Assembly: GCA_965214625.1 (NCBI GenBank)
Contig: OZ243962.1
Coordinates: 1,922,001 to 1,986,000 of the forward strand
Direction of reading: 5' to 3'
Origin: G965214625 sp965214625
GTDB taxonomy: Bacteria > Pseudomonadota > Gammaproteobacteria > Arenicellales > Poriferihabitantaceae
Length of the DNA stretch: 64,000 nucleotides
Shown: one piece after another, positions 45,566 through 53,791 of the stretch
Layout of the letters: every line of letters starts with the position of its first letter
How positions within the stretch are numbered: the stretch's first letter is position 1
Notes under the pieces: generated by a model
The model's input: only the letters and a program-made list of their open reading frames with translations
Database searches by the model: none
Told to the model about the DNA's origin: nothing
Translations under genes and position numbers: made by a program

Positions 45566-45846
45566 AGCTGGTTTGGACATCAACAGCCATTGCGGATCGC
45601 GCTGATATTTACGACTACATTGAGACCGATGATCCAACGGTGGCAGTTGCCTTGGATGAATTGTTTTCGAAAAAGGCGGATCAGTTAACCGATCACCCAA
45701 GGCTCGGGTGGGCAGGGCGTGTGAACGGAACCCGAGAGTTGGTTGTTCACAAGCACTATAGCCTGATTTATGACTTGGCTGGAGATTTGGTGCGCATACT
45801 TCGTGTTTTGCACACAGCCCGCCAGTGGCCGCCTCCAAGAAAATAG
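45562..45846 (+). CDS. ParE/RelE-superfamily toxin
   Basis: 94 residues starting with GTG inside the antitoxin stop. WTSTAIADRADIYDYIETDDP, DHPRLGWAGRVNGTRELVVHKHYSLIYDL and RILRVLHTARQWP are the standard ParE/RelE fold landmarks. The sequence is nearer ParE (GRVNGTRELVV), which poisons DNA gyrase, than ribosome-dependent RelE, but the target is not certain. The frame is intact, so the pair is probably functional. Confidence 0.88.
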   Translation: MKLVWTSTAIADRADIYDYIETDDPTVAVALDELFSKKADQLTDHPRLGWAGRVNGTRELVVHKHYSLIYDLAGDLVRILRVLHTARQWPPPRK

Positions 45847-45860
45847 GGGAAACGGCAAAC

Positions 45861-45890
45861 AAAAAACTCCCTCCGTATAAGGAGGAATTT
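45861..45890 (+). terminator. Possible terminator after the toxin-antitoxin pair
   Basis: CCTCC (45870-45874) pairs with GGAGG (45881-45885), flanked by an A run on the left and AATTTT on the right. The stem is short with flanking mismatches. It would serve transcription from both the toxin and xdhC sides, which converge here. Confidence 0.4.
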
Positions 45891-45994
45891 TGAAAAGCGG
45901 ATGCAACCCGCTAAACCGAGCAGATACTGACCGAGCAGGCTCAATGCAAATGAACCGACAATCGATCCTCCGGCCACCCACCGAAGCCGGCAGG

Positions 45995-46777
45995 CTATGC
46001 TGCATTTTCCAGGGCACGTACTTGCATTAATTGTGCGACAACCGATACGGTGACTTCCATCGGTGTTTTGCCCGGGACAGTGGGCAGACCGATGGGCGAC
46101 GTCAGGCGGTCGATTTCATCACCGGTAAATTTTTTTCGCGCCAACCGCTGGCGGAATTTGGCGGATTTGGACTTGGAACCGATCAGGCCACAATACATGA
46201 TATCACGACGCGAAAGGATCGCTTCGCACAGTTCGAAGTCCGTCTCATGACTATGGGTCATGATGAGATAATAGGTGTTGGCCGGACAACTTTCCACTGC
46301 TTGATAGGGATTATGCATAAGCATTTGCCTGATATTTCCGGTACCGCTTTCAGGTAGTTGCGGAAACAGTTCGGGTCGGCTGTCGAACCATTGAACCTGG
46401 CAGGGAATATCGGACAGGACGGTGATCAATGCCTTTCCGACATGTCCTGCGCCAAAGAGGGCAATATTGAAATCCCTGGTGGGAAAACACTCAAAAAGCA
46501 GTTCCACTTTACCACCGCAACACTGTGCCAAATCCGGCCCCAAAATGAAGGTTTCACGATGGCAGGCGGGACGGTTGTCGATCAACAGTTTTCTTGCCTT
46601 GTCAATGGCCTGATACTCCAGATGACCTCCGCCGATGGAGTCGTAGATGCGTTCATGATCGACAATCATTTTTGCCGCCATGTCGCGGGGTGCCGACCCT
46701 TCGACGGACATGATGGTCACGATCACGAACCCCTGGCCCGTTGTTGACAATTCCGCCAATGCCTTGATCCAATGCAT
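45995..46777 (-). CDS. xdhC: Xanthine dehydrogenase maturation factor XdhC
   Basis: Binds molybdenum cofactor, helps sulfurate it and inserts it into XdhB. 260 residues from ATG 46777; a longer in-frame start at 46900 lies inside xdhB and adds unlikely sequence. Visible motifs: VTIMSVEGSAPRDMAAKMIV, SIGGGHLEYQAIDKARKLL, LGPDLAQCCGGKVELLFE and the Rossmann-like IALFGAGHVGKAL, then GLIGSKSKSAKFRQRL. It starts two bases after the xdhB stop, so it is the last gene of xdhABC. Confidence 0.95.
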   Translation of the reverse strand: MHWIKALAELSTTGQGFVIVTIMSVEGSAPRDMAAKMIVDHERIYDSIGGGHLEYQAIDKARKLLIDNRPACHRETFILGPDLAQCCGGKVELLFECFPTRDFNIALFGAGHVGKALITVLSDIPCQVQWFDSRPELFPQLPESGTGNIRQMLMHNPYQAVESCPANTYYLIMTHSHETDFELCEAILSRRDIMYCGLIGSKSKSAKFRQRLARKKFTGDEIDRLTSPIGLPTVPGKTPMEVTVSVVAQLMQVRALENAA

Positions 46778-46779
46778 GG

Positions 46780-49095
46780 CTAACCGGTGCTCCGGGTCTG
46801 ATTGATCGTTCTCAAGATTTCTTCCGGCGTTGCAGGTGCATTGAGCCTGGGAAACCGGCGCAGGTCCGGTAGGGCACAAATGGCGTCGCGAATCGCACAC
46901 CAGACTGAAATGGCCAGCATGAGCGGGGGTTCCCCGACGGCCTTGGATCTAAACACAGTGGCTTCGGGATTCGGTTGATTTTCCAGCAGGCGGACATTAA
47001 GCACATCGGGCGCATCACCAATAGCGGGGATCTTGTAAGTCGCGGGACTGTCCGTCAACAGTTTGCCGTTGTCGCTCCATTTGAGTTCTTCACAGGTCAA
47101 CCAGCCGACTCCCTGCATGAATCCGCCTTCAATTTGACCAATATCAATCGCTGGATTGATGGAGTTGCCGACGTCATGAATGATGTCGGTACGCAACAGC
47201 TTGTATTCTCCGCTCAGCGTGTCAATCAATACTTCCGAGGTGGCTGCCCCGTTTGCAAAATAAAAAAAGGGATGGCCCGATGCCGTTTCCCGGTCATAAT
47301 AAATTTTTGGTGTCCGGTAAAAACCGGTCGAAGAAAGCGAGATGCGACCGAGCCAGGCTTCCTTGGCGACCTGTTCGAACGCCATCACCTGATCGCCAAC
47401 ATGGACTTGATCATTGTGAAATTGGATCGATGGAGGTGGGATTTGGTATTTTTCCGATAAGAAGGTGATCAGTCTTTGCTTGATGGTTCTGGCCGCATTC
47501 AAGGCTGCCATGCCGTTAATGTCGGTTCCCGACGAGGCGGCGGTGGGAGCGGTGTTGGGTATTTTGTCCGTTCGGGTCGCCGAGACCCGAATCCGATCCG
47601 GGCTGATCTGGAATTCTTCGGCGACGATCTGCTCCACCTTGGTCATCAGGCCCTGTCCCATTTCGGTTCCACCATGATTCAGGTGGACGCTACCGTCGGT
47701 ATAGACATGGACCAGTGCGCCCGCCTGGTTGAGATGGGAGACGGTAAAGGAGATGCCGAACTTGACCGGGGTCAATGCCAATCCCTTTTTCAACACCGGA
47801 CTGTCGGCATTGAACGCCGCAATGTACCGGCGGCGTGCCCAGTAATCCGATTCGTGTTCCAATTGATCAATAATGGTCGGGACGGAAAAAGCATCCAGCG
47901 TCTGGTGGTAGGGTGTGATATTGCGATTTGCGGTGTCGTACAGATTGTGTTTCCTGATTTCCAGGGGATCCTTCTTCAGACTAAATGCGATTTCATCGAT
48001 GACTGTCTCGGCTGCCATCATGCCCTGTGGGCCACCGAACCCCCTGAATGCGGTATTCGACACGGTATGGGTTTTGCAGCGTAATCCGTCAACCGTGACA
48101 TTCGGTAGAAAATAAGCATTGTCACAGTGGAACATGGCCCGGTCCACGATGGCATCCGACAGGTCGGGCGAATAGCCGCATTGGCCGGCCAGTTGATAGC
48201 GGACCCCGCGTATGGCCCCCCGATCATCAAACCCGACGTCATAGGTATTAATGAAATTATGCCGTTTCCCGGTCATGATCATGTCGTCTTGCCGGGAGAG
48301 CCTGCATGCCACGGTCTGGCCGGTCCGCAAGGCAAAGACCGCTGCAATGCACGACCAGGGAGCCGCATGGGTTTCCTTGCCGCCAAATCCCCCGCCCATC
48401 CTGCGGGTGATCACCGTGACCTTGTTCATCGCAATAGCCAATATCTCGGCGACCAGTTTCTGTGTTTCGGTCGGATTTTGGGTCGAAGAATGGATAATGA
48501 CGCCCCCGTCCTCATCCGGAATGGCGACAGAGGCCTGTCCTTCCAGGTAAAAGTGTTCCTGTCCGCCGACCCGAAGTTCGGCCCGGATCCGGTTTGGCGC
48601 GTGCTCCAGGGCTTTTGCGGCATCCCCACGTTGCATGCGATGCGGAGGCCGGACATAAAATTGCCGGTCAATGGATTGTGCCAGTGTCAGGACCGGTTCG
48701 GATTCCTCATAGTCAATCTCGGCCCGTTTGACCGCTTTTCGCGCCTGCTCATGCGTCCGGGCCGCAACGGCAAAGACGGGCTGTCCCCAAAATTCCACGA
48801 CATCCCCTGTCAACAAGGGGTCGCCGGGAAAAACGGGTCCAATGTCCAGCTTGCCGGGAATCTCGTGGGCGGTGATCACATCAACCACCCCTGCGGCTTG
48901 CCGGACCTTGTCCAGATTGATGTTTCGGATCCGACCATGTGCGATCGTGCTGCCGCCAACGCAGGTGAAATACTGCACCTGATAGGGCGGATGGTCATCG
49001 ATATAGAGGGCCTGCCCGGAGACATGCTTGCGGGCGCTATCATGGGGGCGTGCCTTTCCCACTTGGGCGGGATGAGAGCGTGTCTTCCTAAGCAT
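46780..49095 (-). CDS. xdhB: Xanthine dehydrogenase, molybdenum subunit
   Basis: Oxidises hypoxanthine and xanthine to urate at a molybdopterin site. 771 residues, as in Rhodobacter XdhB. Landmarks: GGQEHFYLEGQ with the substrate Glu, MGGGFGGKETH, SNTAFRGFGGPQGMM with the conserved Arg, HGGTEMGQGL, and the catalytic Glu in KAVGEPPLML near the C-terminus. Its start overlaps the xdhA stop by eight bases. Electrons pass to the FeS/FAD subunit XdhA. Confidence 0.96.
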   Translation of the reverse strand: MLRKTRSHPAQVGKARPHDSARKHVSGQALYIDDHPPYQVQYFTCVGGSTIAHGRIRNINLDKVRQAAGVVDVITAHEIPGKLDIGPVFPGDPLLTGDVVEFWGQPVFAVAARTHEQARKAVKRAEIDYEESEPVLTLAQSIDRQFYVRPPHRMQRGDAAKALEHAPNRIRAELRVGGQEHFYLEGQASVAIPDEDGGVIIHSSTQNPTETQKLVAEILAIAMNKVTVITRRMGGGFGGKETHAAPWSCIAAVFALRTGQTVACRLSRQDDMIMTGKRHNFINTYDVGFDDRGAIRGVRYQLAGQCGYSPDLSDAIVDRAMFHCDNAYFLPNVTVDGLRCKTHTVSNTAFRGFGGPQGMMAAETVIDEIAFSLKKDPLEIRKHNLYDTANRNITPYHQTLDAFSVPTIIDQLEHESDYWARRRYIAAFNADSPVLKKGLALTPVKFGISFTVSHLNQAGALVHVYTDGSVHLNHGGTEMGQGLMTKVEQIVAEEFQISPDRIRVSATRTDKIPNTAPTAASSGTDINGMAALNAARTIKQRLITFLSEKYQIPPPSIQFHNDQVHVGDQVMAFEQVAKEAWLGRISLSSTGFYRTPKIYYDRETASGHPFFYFANGAATSEVLIDTLSGEYKLLRTDIIHDVGNSINPAIDIGQIEGGFMQGVGWLTCEELKWSDNGKLLTDSPATYKIPAIGDAPDVLNVRLLENQPNPEATVFRSKAVGEPPLMLAISVWCAIRDAICALPDLRRFPRLNAPATPEEILRTINQTRSTG

Positions 49096-50530
49096 GGTGT
49101 GTCACCCGGCAAGGGGTGTGTGGTGCCGTCAGTTCAAGATACAGTCGATGCAGCAGATTCTGTGCAACCTGGATACGATAACCGGCACTCGCCCTGGCAT
49201 CACTGATCGGCTGAAAGTCGGATTCCAGTGCCTGTTGCGCGAAGGCAATGGTATCCGTGTGAACCGGTTTGCCGCGCAGCGCCGTCTCCAGATGCCGGGC
49301 ACGCTTCGGCACTGCGGCCATGCCGCCAAAAGCCACCCGCACCGATTCAAAACGGTTGTCTTTAATGGCAACATGAAAGGCGACACAGACGGTTGAGATG
49401 TCATCGTCGAGCCGTTTGCTGATTTTGTGGATTTTCAATACGTGGTCCTTGTCCGCTTTGGGTATCCGCACGGAGCGGATAAATTCTCCCTGGCCAAGTG
49501 CAGTCACTTTATAGTCAATGAAATACGCTTCGGCGTCGATTGTTCTTTGATGGGTTCCTTGCTGCAGCACCAGTGTGGCACCGAGCGCGATCAGTACCGG
49601 GGGCAAGTCACCGATCGGAGAGGCATTGGCGATGTTGCCGCCAATGGTGCCCTGGTTGCGGATCTGTCGGGAACCGAACCGCAACAGCAATTCCCGGGTG
49701 TCCGGATACTGACGGGCCAGTAGGGCCTGTACCCGGGTCAAAGAGACCGCGGCACCGACCTCGTATTGAGTGTCATGTTCGGTAATTCGGGTGAGTTCGA
49801 CGACCTGCGTCAGCAGAATGATGCGCTTGATGGAGCTTAACTGCTGGGTAATTTCCAAAGCCAGGTCGGTTGCGCCGGCAGACAATCTGGCCTCCGGATA
49901 GTGTTCGATCAGCGTGCAAAGCTGATCAATGCTGGCAGGAATATGGAAAATATCTGATCCGGCATCGGGCATCGCCTGAATCGTCTGCAGCTTTTTTATC
50001 GTATCCCTCCGACCGGTTTCAAATTGATCGGTCTGAGGTGTCGTTAGCGTTTCAACCGCCGCATCGATGATCGGTCGATAGCCGGTGCATCGACATAAGT
50101 TGCCACCCAGATACTCTTCGATTTTCTGTTTTCGCTGGGTGGAATTGCGAACGGGTTGGTGGTCCTTGACCAAGGCAAATAACGACATCACGAACCCCGG
50201 GGTACAAAACCCGCATTGTGAACCATGATGCGTCACCAGTGCTTCTTGAGCCGGATGGAGTTGTTGTCCCCTTTGGAGGTGTTCAACCGTGAGTAGCTGT
50301 TTGCCATGAAGGGAACCGAGCAACGTGATACAGCTGTTGATATGACTGTAGTTGATCCGGTCTTTGTGGACCTCTCCCAGCACCACAGTGCAGGCACCGC
50401 AATCTCCCGAGGCACACCCTTCCTTGGTCCCGTATAGCTGTTTCCGATGACGCAAATAGTCCAGTATGGTGAGATCGGCCCGGTCGGGACTGGTCTCGAT
50501 AAGTTGCTGATTCAACAGGAAACGAATCAT
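49088..50530 (-). CDS. xdhA: Xanthine dehydrogenase, FeS/FAD subunit
   Basis: 480 residues from ATG 50530. The plant-type [2Fe-2S] site is YGTKEGCASGDCGACTVVLG at about residues 33-55. The second cluster is QCGFCTPGF at about 103 and CRC at about 146. The FAD domain follows with AGATDLALEITQQ and GGNIANASPIGDLPPVLIALG. It passes electrons from XdhB to NAD+. The frame runs on upstream to a GTG at 50608, but that would bury a RutR-like operator (50547-50562) in the coding sequence, and the ATG start gives the normal N-terminus MIRFLLNQQ. First gene of xdhABC. Confidence 0.95.
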   Translation of the reverse strand: MIRFLLNQQLIETSPDRADLTILDYLRHRKQLYGTKEGCASGDCGACTVVLGEVHKDRINYSHINSCITLLGSLHGKQLLTVEHLQRGQQLHPAQEALVTHHGSQCGFCTPGFVMSLFALVKDHQPVRNSTQRKQKIEEYLGGNLCRCTGYRPIIDAAVETLTTPQTDQFETGRRDTIKKLQTIQAMPDAGSDIFHIPASIDQLCTLIEHYPEARLSAGATDLALEITQQLSSIKRIILLTQVVELTRITEHDTQYEVGAAVSLTRVQALLARQYPDTRELLLRFGSRQIRNQGTIGGNIANASPIGDLPPVLIALGATLVLQQGTHQRTIDAEAYFIDYKVTALGQGEFIRSVRIPKADKDHVLKIHKISKRLDDDISTVCVAFHVAIKDNRFESVRVAFGGMAAVPKRARHLETALRGKPVHTDTIAFAQQALESDFQPISDARASAGYRIQVAQNLLHRLYLELTAPHTPCRVTHHA

Positions 50531-50546
50531 GGATAAGGCACAAAAG

Positions 50547-50562
50547 CTGACTATTTGGTCAA
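50547..50562. promoter_or_regulatory. RutR-like operator upstream of xdhA
   Basis: CTGACTATTTGGTCAA matches the E. coli RutR consensus TTGACCA-N2-TGGTCAA at 12 of 14 defined positions. It lies 17 bases before the xdhA start, in the space shared with the divergent PLP enzyme gene. Together with the following base it shares 16 identical bases with the second site at 55253-55268. Regulation by the RutR-like protein encoded at 60281-60922 is inferred. Confidence 0.65.
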
Positions 50563-50693
50563 CATTGTAGCAAGTGCCCTTCGGTTTGTAAATTTTTCCT
50601 TGGATCACCTATCCGGGTATCGTGATCCGGCAAATTCCGATTGACCCGCTGGTTCCGGTCAGTCACTATGCCTGCATTCACCCATCAACCGAA

Positions 50694-51857
50694 ATGTCGA
50701 CCATGCCATCAGACAAGCTGCTATCAGATTTAGCGATTGAAACCCAAATCAGTCAGGCGCTGAGTCAGGAGGGTGGCGCGACCGGTGCCCTGGTGCCACC
50801 GATTCATATCTCCACGACCTTTGTCCGTCAGGAAGACTACTCCCTGCCGGATGAGCGTTCTTATATCCGGGATCATGGTCCGGCCCAGGCGTTGCCAGAA
50901 GCGATGCTTCGTGTCCTGGAGGGCGGTGTCGATGCCTTGTCGTTTTCTTCTGGTCTGGCGGCCTGTACCGCGGCATTCCATGCGCTGGACAAAGGCGACC
51001 ATGTGGCCGTATCCGATACGATTTACCATGGTGTGCTCAGTTGGCTGGATGAATTTGCGGAACAACGGGGGCTGCGTTACAGCCTGTTTGACGCGGGCAA
51101 TCTCGATCAGCTGGCTGCCCTGCTGGTGCAACGGCCGACCCGACTGGTCTGGCTGGAAACCCCGGCCAATCCAACCTGGGTGGTGACCGATATTTCGGCT
51201 GTCTGTACCATTGCCCATCGTCATGGAGCCACGGTCGCGGTCGATTCCACGGCCGCGACACCGGTATTAACCCGACCTATTGAATTGGGTGCGGACCTTG
51301 TCTGTCACTCAGCGACAAAATATCTCAACGGTCACTCCGATGTACTGGCAGGACTGCTGGTCACCCATAAGGTGGATCGGCTGTGGCAGCGTATTCGGCA
51401 ACATCGCCTGTTGGCAGGATCGTTTCTCGGTTCGTTGGATGCCCATTTACTGGTGCGTGGCATGCGTACGTTGTTCCTGCGGGTCTCCAGGCAGTGCGAC
51501 AATGCCCTGACGCTTGCCCGCTATCTGGATTCCCATCCGGGGATTGAACATGTGTATTATCCCGGGCTCGAGAGCGACCCGGGGCATCGGATTGCCCTGC
51601 GACAGATGCAAGGGGGCTTTGGCGGTATGTTGTCAGTACGCATTCCCGGAGGGGCGGCCGAGGCGATTGCCGTCGCATCAAGGGCAAGGGTATTCAAACG
51701 AGCCACATCGCTCGGTGGAGTCGAAAGCCTGGTCGAGCATCGAAAGACCAGTGAAGGGGCCATTACCCGAACGCCGGAAAACCTGCTTCGGCTTTCAGTG
51801 GGCATTGAACATATCACAGACCTGGTGGCAGACTGGGAGCAGATGCTTGCCCAGTGA
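50694..51857 (+). CDS. Cys/Met-metabolism PLP enzyme, cystathionine beta-lyase-like
   Basis: 387 residues from ATG 50694; the frame also has a GTG at 50622. The PLP lysine is K209 in HSATKYLNGHSDVLAG. Also seen are PPIHISTTFVR at the N-terminus, FSSGLAACTAAFHALDKGDHV, WLETPANPTW and the C-terminal TSLGGVESLVEHR and LRLSVGIEH. The Tyr and Arg expected near the phosphate are present (RSYIRDHGP has Tyr). It is nearest to cystathionine beta-lyase or gamma-synthase, but substrate cannot be fixed. Divergent from xdhA and sharing its control region, so it may belong to the same regulon. Confidence 0.85.
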   Translation: MSTMPSDKLLSDLAIETQISQALSQEGGATGALVPPIHISTTFVRQEDYSLPDERSYIRDHGPAQALPEAMLRVLEGGVDALSFSSGLAACTAAFHALDKGDHVAVSDTIYHGVLSWLDEFAEQRGLRYSLFDAGNLDQLAALLVQRPTRLVWLETPANPTWVVTDISAVCTIAHRHGATVAVDSTAATPVLTRPIELGADLVCHSATKYLNGHSDVLAGLLVTHKVDRLWQRIRQHRLLAGSFLGSLDAHLLVRGMRTLFLRVSRQCDNALTLARYLDSHPGIEHVYYPGLESDPGHRIALRQMQGGFGGMLSVRIPGGAAEAIAVASRARVFKRATSLGGVESLVEHRKTSEGAITRTPENLLRLSVGIEHITDLVADWEQMLAQ

Positions 51858-51879
51858 GGGTGTCGGCACCGTCAGTGGT

Positions 51880-52536
51880 TCAAGATCCGCGGAGGGTCGT
51901 TTTCTGATAAACGCAAAACCAGCCTTCCGGTTTTCCGTTGCGGTAATAGCGTTCCAGTGTGCGGGACAGGCAGCGCACCGTGTTCGAGGTTTCGAGCGCG
52001 GCAAATTTTGCCGCAAACCCGCGGCTTTCCCAGAGGTCCTGATGAACAGTGGCTGCCAGAAAGCCGTTTGGTTTGAGGATGCGGAAAATATCATCGAGGG
52101 GCTCCGGCCCGACATGCCCGTGGGTAAATGTGCCGGAGGAGACCGCTGATCCAAAATAATTGTCGTCATACTCCAGGGGATGGTTGACATCCGCTGCCTT
52201 CAGGGTGGTGTAAAGGTCTCTTTTCCGGGCAATCTGCAGCATTTTTTCAGAGAGGTCAACGCCATGCAGGCAGTGAAACCCCCTCGCAGACAGGTATTTC
52301 GCGGTCAACCCGGTTCCACAACCGATATCCAGCACCGGTGCGCTTTTGTCGTTGACAAAAGGGTGCAATATTTCCGCGATCCGTTTCGGGGAGCGGTATC
52401 CCAGACCCTGTTCCATCTGATTGTCATAGTCCTCTGCCCAATGACTGTAAAAGGCCAGCATGCTGGCCTGATCCTCAAGATTATAGGCCTGGGTGACGAA
52501 CTCGCTGGCTCCGACCGGTTTATCTGTTGTGTTCAT
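51880..52536 (-). CDS. SAM-dependent class I methyltransferase
   Basis: 218 residues from ATG 52536. SAM-binding motif I is VLDIGCGTGLTAKYLSARGF, motif II HGVDLSEKML, and post-motif FRILKPNGFLAATVHQDLW. The N-terminal AFYSHWAEDYDNQM is typical of the METTL27-like/WBSCR27 group. Substrate unknown. It overlaps the upstream EamA-type transporter gene by four bases (ATGA), so the transporter and methyltransferase are co-expressed. Confidence 0.86.
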   Translation of the reverse strand: MNTTDKPVGASEFVTQAYNLEDQASMLAFYSHWAEDYDNQMEQGLGYRSPKRIAEILHPFVNDKSAPVLDIGCGTGLTAKYLSARGFHCLHGVDLSEKMLQIARKRDLYTTLKAADVNHPLEYDDNYFGSAVSSGTFTHGHVGPEPLDDIFRILKPNGFLAATVHQDLWESRGFAAKFAALETSNTVRCLSRTLERYYRNGKPEGWFCVYQKTTLRGS

Positions 52537-53432
52537 GATGATTTTCGAGCGTGTGGCTGGTCCGGATTGCCGGGGTGTTTTTCTTTCAGGACCATGGCGA
52601 CGCCCACACCACAGCATATCATACCTATCAGCGCAATCGTTCCGAACCGCTCACCGAACAAAAACCAGGCCTCGATCGTCACCAGCGGCGGAACGAGATA
52701 GAAAAGGCTGGCGACACGATTGGCTTTGCCTTGTCGAATCAACCACATCAGCAACAATACGGCACCGATCGATAAACAGAAAATCAACCAGCCCAAGGCC
52801 AGAATGAATTGCAGGTTCCAGTGGACCGTGCGGGTTTCCAGAGAAAAAGCCAGTACGGCCATAAATATGGTATTGGCAAAATACTGGATAAAAATACCAG
52901 GCAGCAGGTCCAAAGTTTCACAGAATTTTTTCTGATAGACGGTCCCGGCAGAAATCGCGATCAGTGAAGCGGTTGACAGGATAATGCCGATCACGTTGAT
53001 TTGCCGATCGCCCAGCCCCCCTTCACCAAGGACCATAAACACACCCAGCAACCCGATCATCAGTCCGCAGAGTTTGACGATTGACAGGGTCTCTTTCAGG
53101 CATATCATGGCGAAGAAAACGGTAACAAGCGGTTGCAGGCCAACGATAATCGCTGCGACTGATGCAGGAAGACCGTGGTGAATCGCGGCGAACACCCCAC
53201 CAAGATAAACCCCGTGCACAAGAATGCCGACAAAAGAGAGATGGAGGTAATCGATCGGTCTCTTCGGCCAGGTGACGCGAAACAGGGGCAAAAGGAAAAG
53301 CAACACCAGGCAGGTCAGTGCCATTCTCAGTGCAAGAAAGGTGAACGGTTCTGCACTGGGCAGGCCGAATTTGGCGCCGACAAAGCCTGTGCTCCACAAA
53401 AAGACGAACAGTGCTGGAATAGCGAATTTCAT
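52533..53432 (-). CDS. EamA/DMT-superfamily transporter
   Basis: 299 residues from ATG 53432, with ten hydrophobic segments in two EamA repeats (FAIPALFVFLWSTGFVGAKFGL at the start; ASVAAIIVGLQPLVTVFFAMICLKE closing repeat one; VASLFYLVPPLVTIEAWFLFGE closing repeat two). Drug/metabolite exporter family; substrate unknown. It is followed by an overlapping methyltransferase gene. Its place in the purine block hints at purine or amino acid export, but this is only positional. Confidence 0.88.
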   Translation of the reverse strand: MKFAIPALFVFLWSTGFVGAKFGLPSAEPFTFLALRMALTCLVLLFLLPLFRVTWPKRPIDYLHLSFVGILVHGVYLGGVFAAIHHGLPASVAAIIVGLQPLVTVFFAMICLKETLSIVKLCGLMIGLLGVFMVLGEGGLGDRQINVIGIILSTASLIAISAGTVYQKKFCETLDLLPGIFIQYFANTIFMAVLAFSLETRTVHWNLQFILALGWLIFCLSIGAVLLLMWLIRQGKANRVASLFYLVPPLVTIEAWFLFGERFGTIALIGMICCGVGVAMVLKEKHPGNPDQPHARKSS

Positions 53433-53791
53433 CAAGGGATGGCTAAAGGGAAGAAGTGAAGTGCGTCAGTCGGTTGGTCAACAGCCGAAAGTCCATCAGC
53501 GAAGAGCATAGTCGATTTGTCAATCACGGTAAATTGCCAATTGCATTGACCTGAGATCATTGCCCCGCGCAGTCGGGCATGACCGGTTGCCTTCTCCGTT
53601 CGCTAATGCGAACACGGTGGTACAAGACAGTACGAAGTCGTGCTTCAGGCTATCATAGAGATACTGGACCGAACCGGATCCAGGGCGGCCTTCTTTAGTA
53701 AACGACTCGGACTTTCATTGCAGCAGGCAGGCTTGCAGAGCCACAGACGGACTGCATCAATCACACGGCAGTGCCGGGTTACCGTGGCCGG
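53433..53791. other. Intergenic stretch before the oxoguanine deaminase gene end
   Basis: About 360 bases. A half-operator TTGGTCAAC occurs at 53473-53481 just upstream of the EamA gene, but its left half does not match. A plus-strand frame starting at 53640 has no recognisable motif and runs into the deaminase gene. Nothing else is seen. Confidence 0.35.

Noticed and set aside
53473..53481. Third possible RutR site (TTGGTCAAC) upstream of the EamA gene
   Set aside because: Only the right half matches; the left half (CAGTCGG) shares no position with the two good sites.
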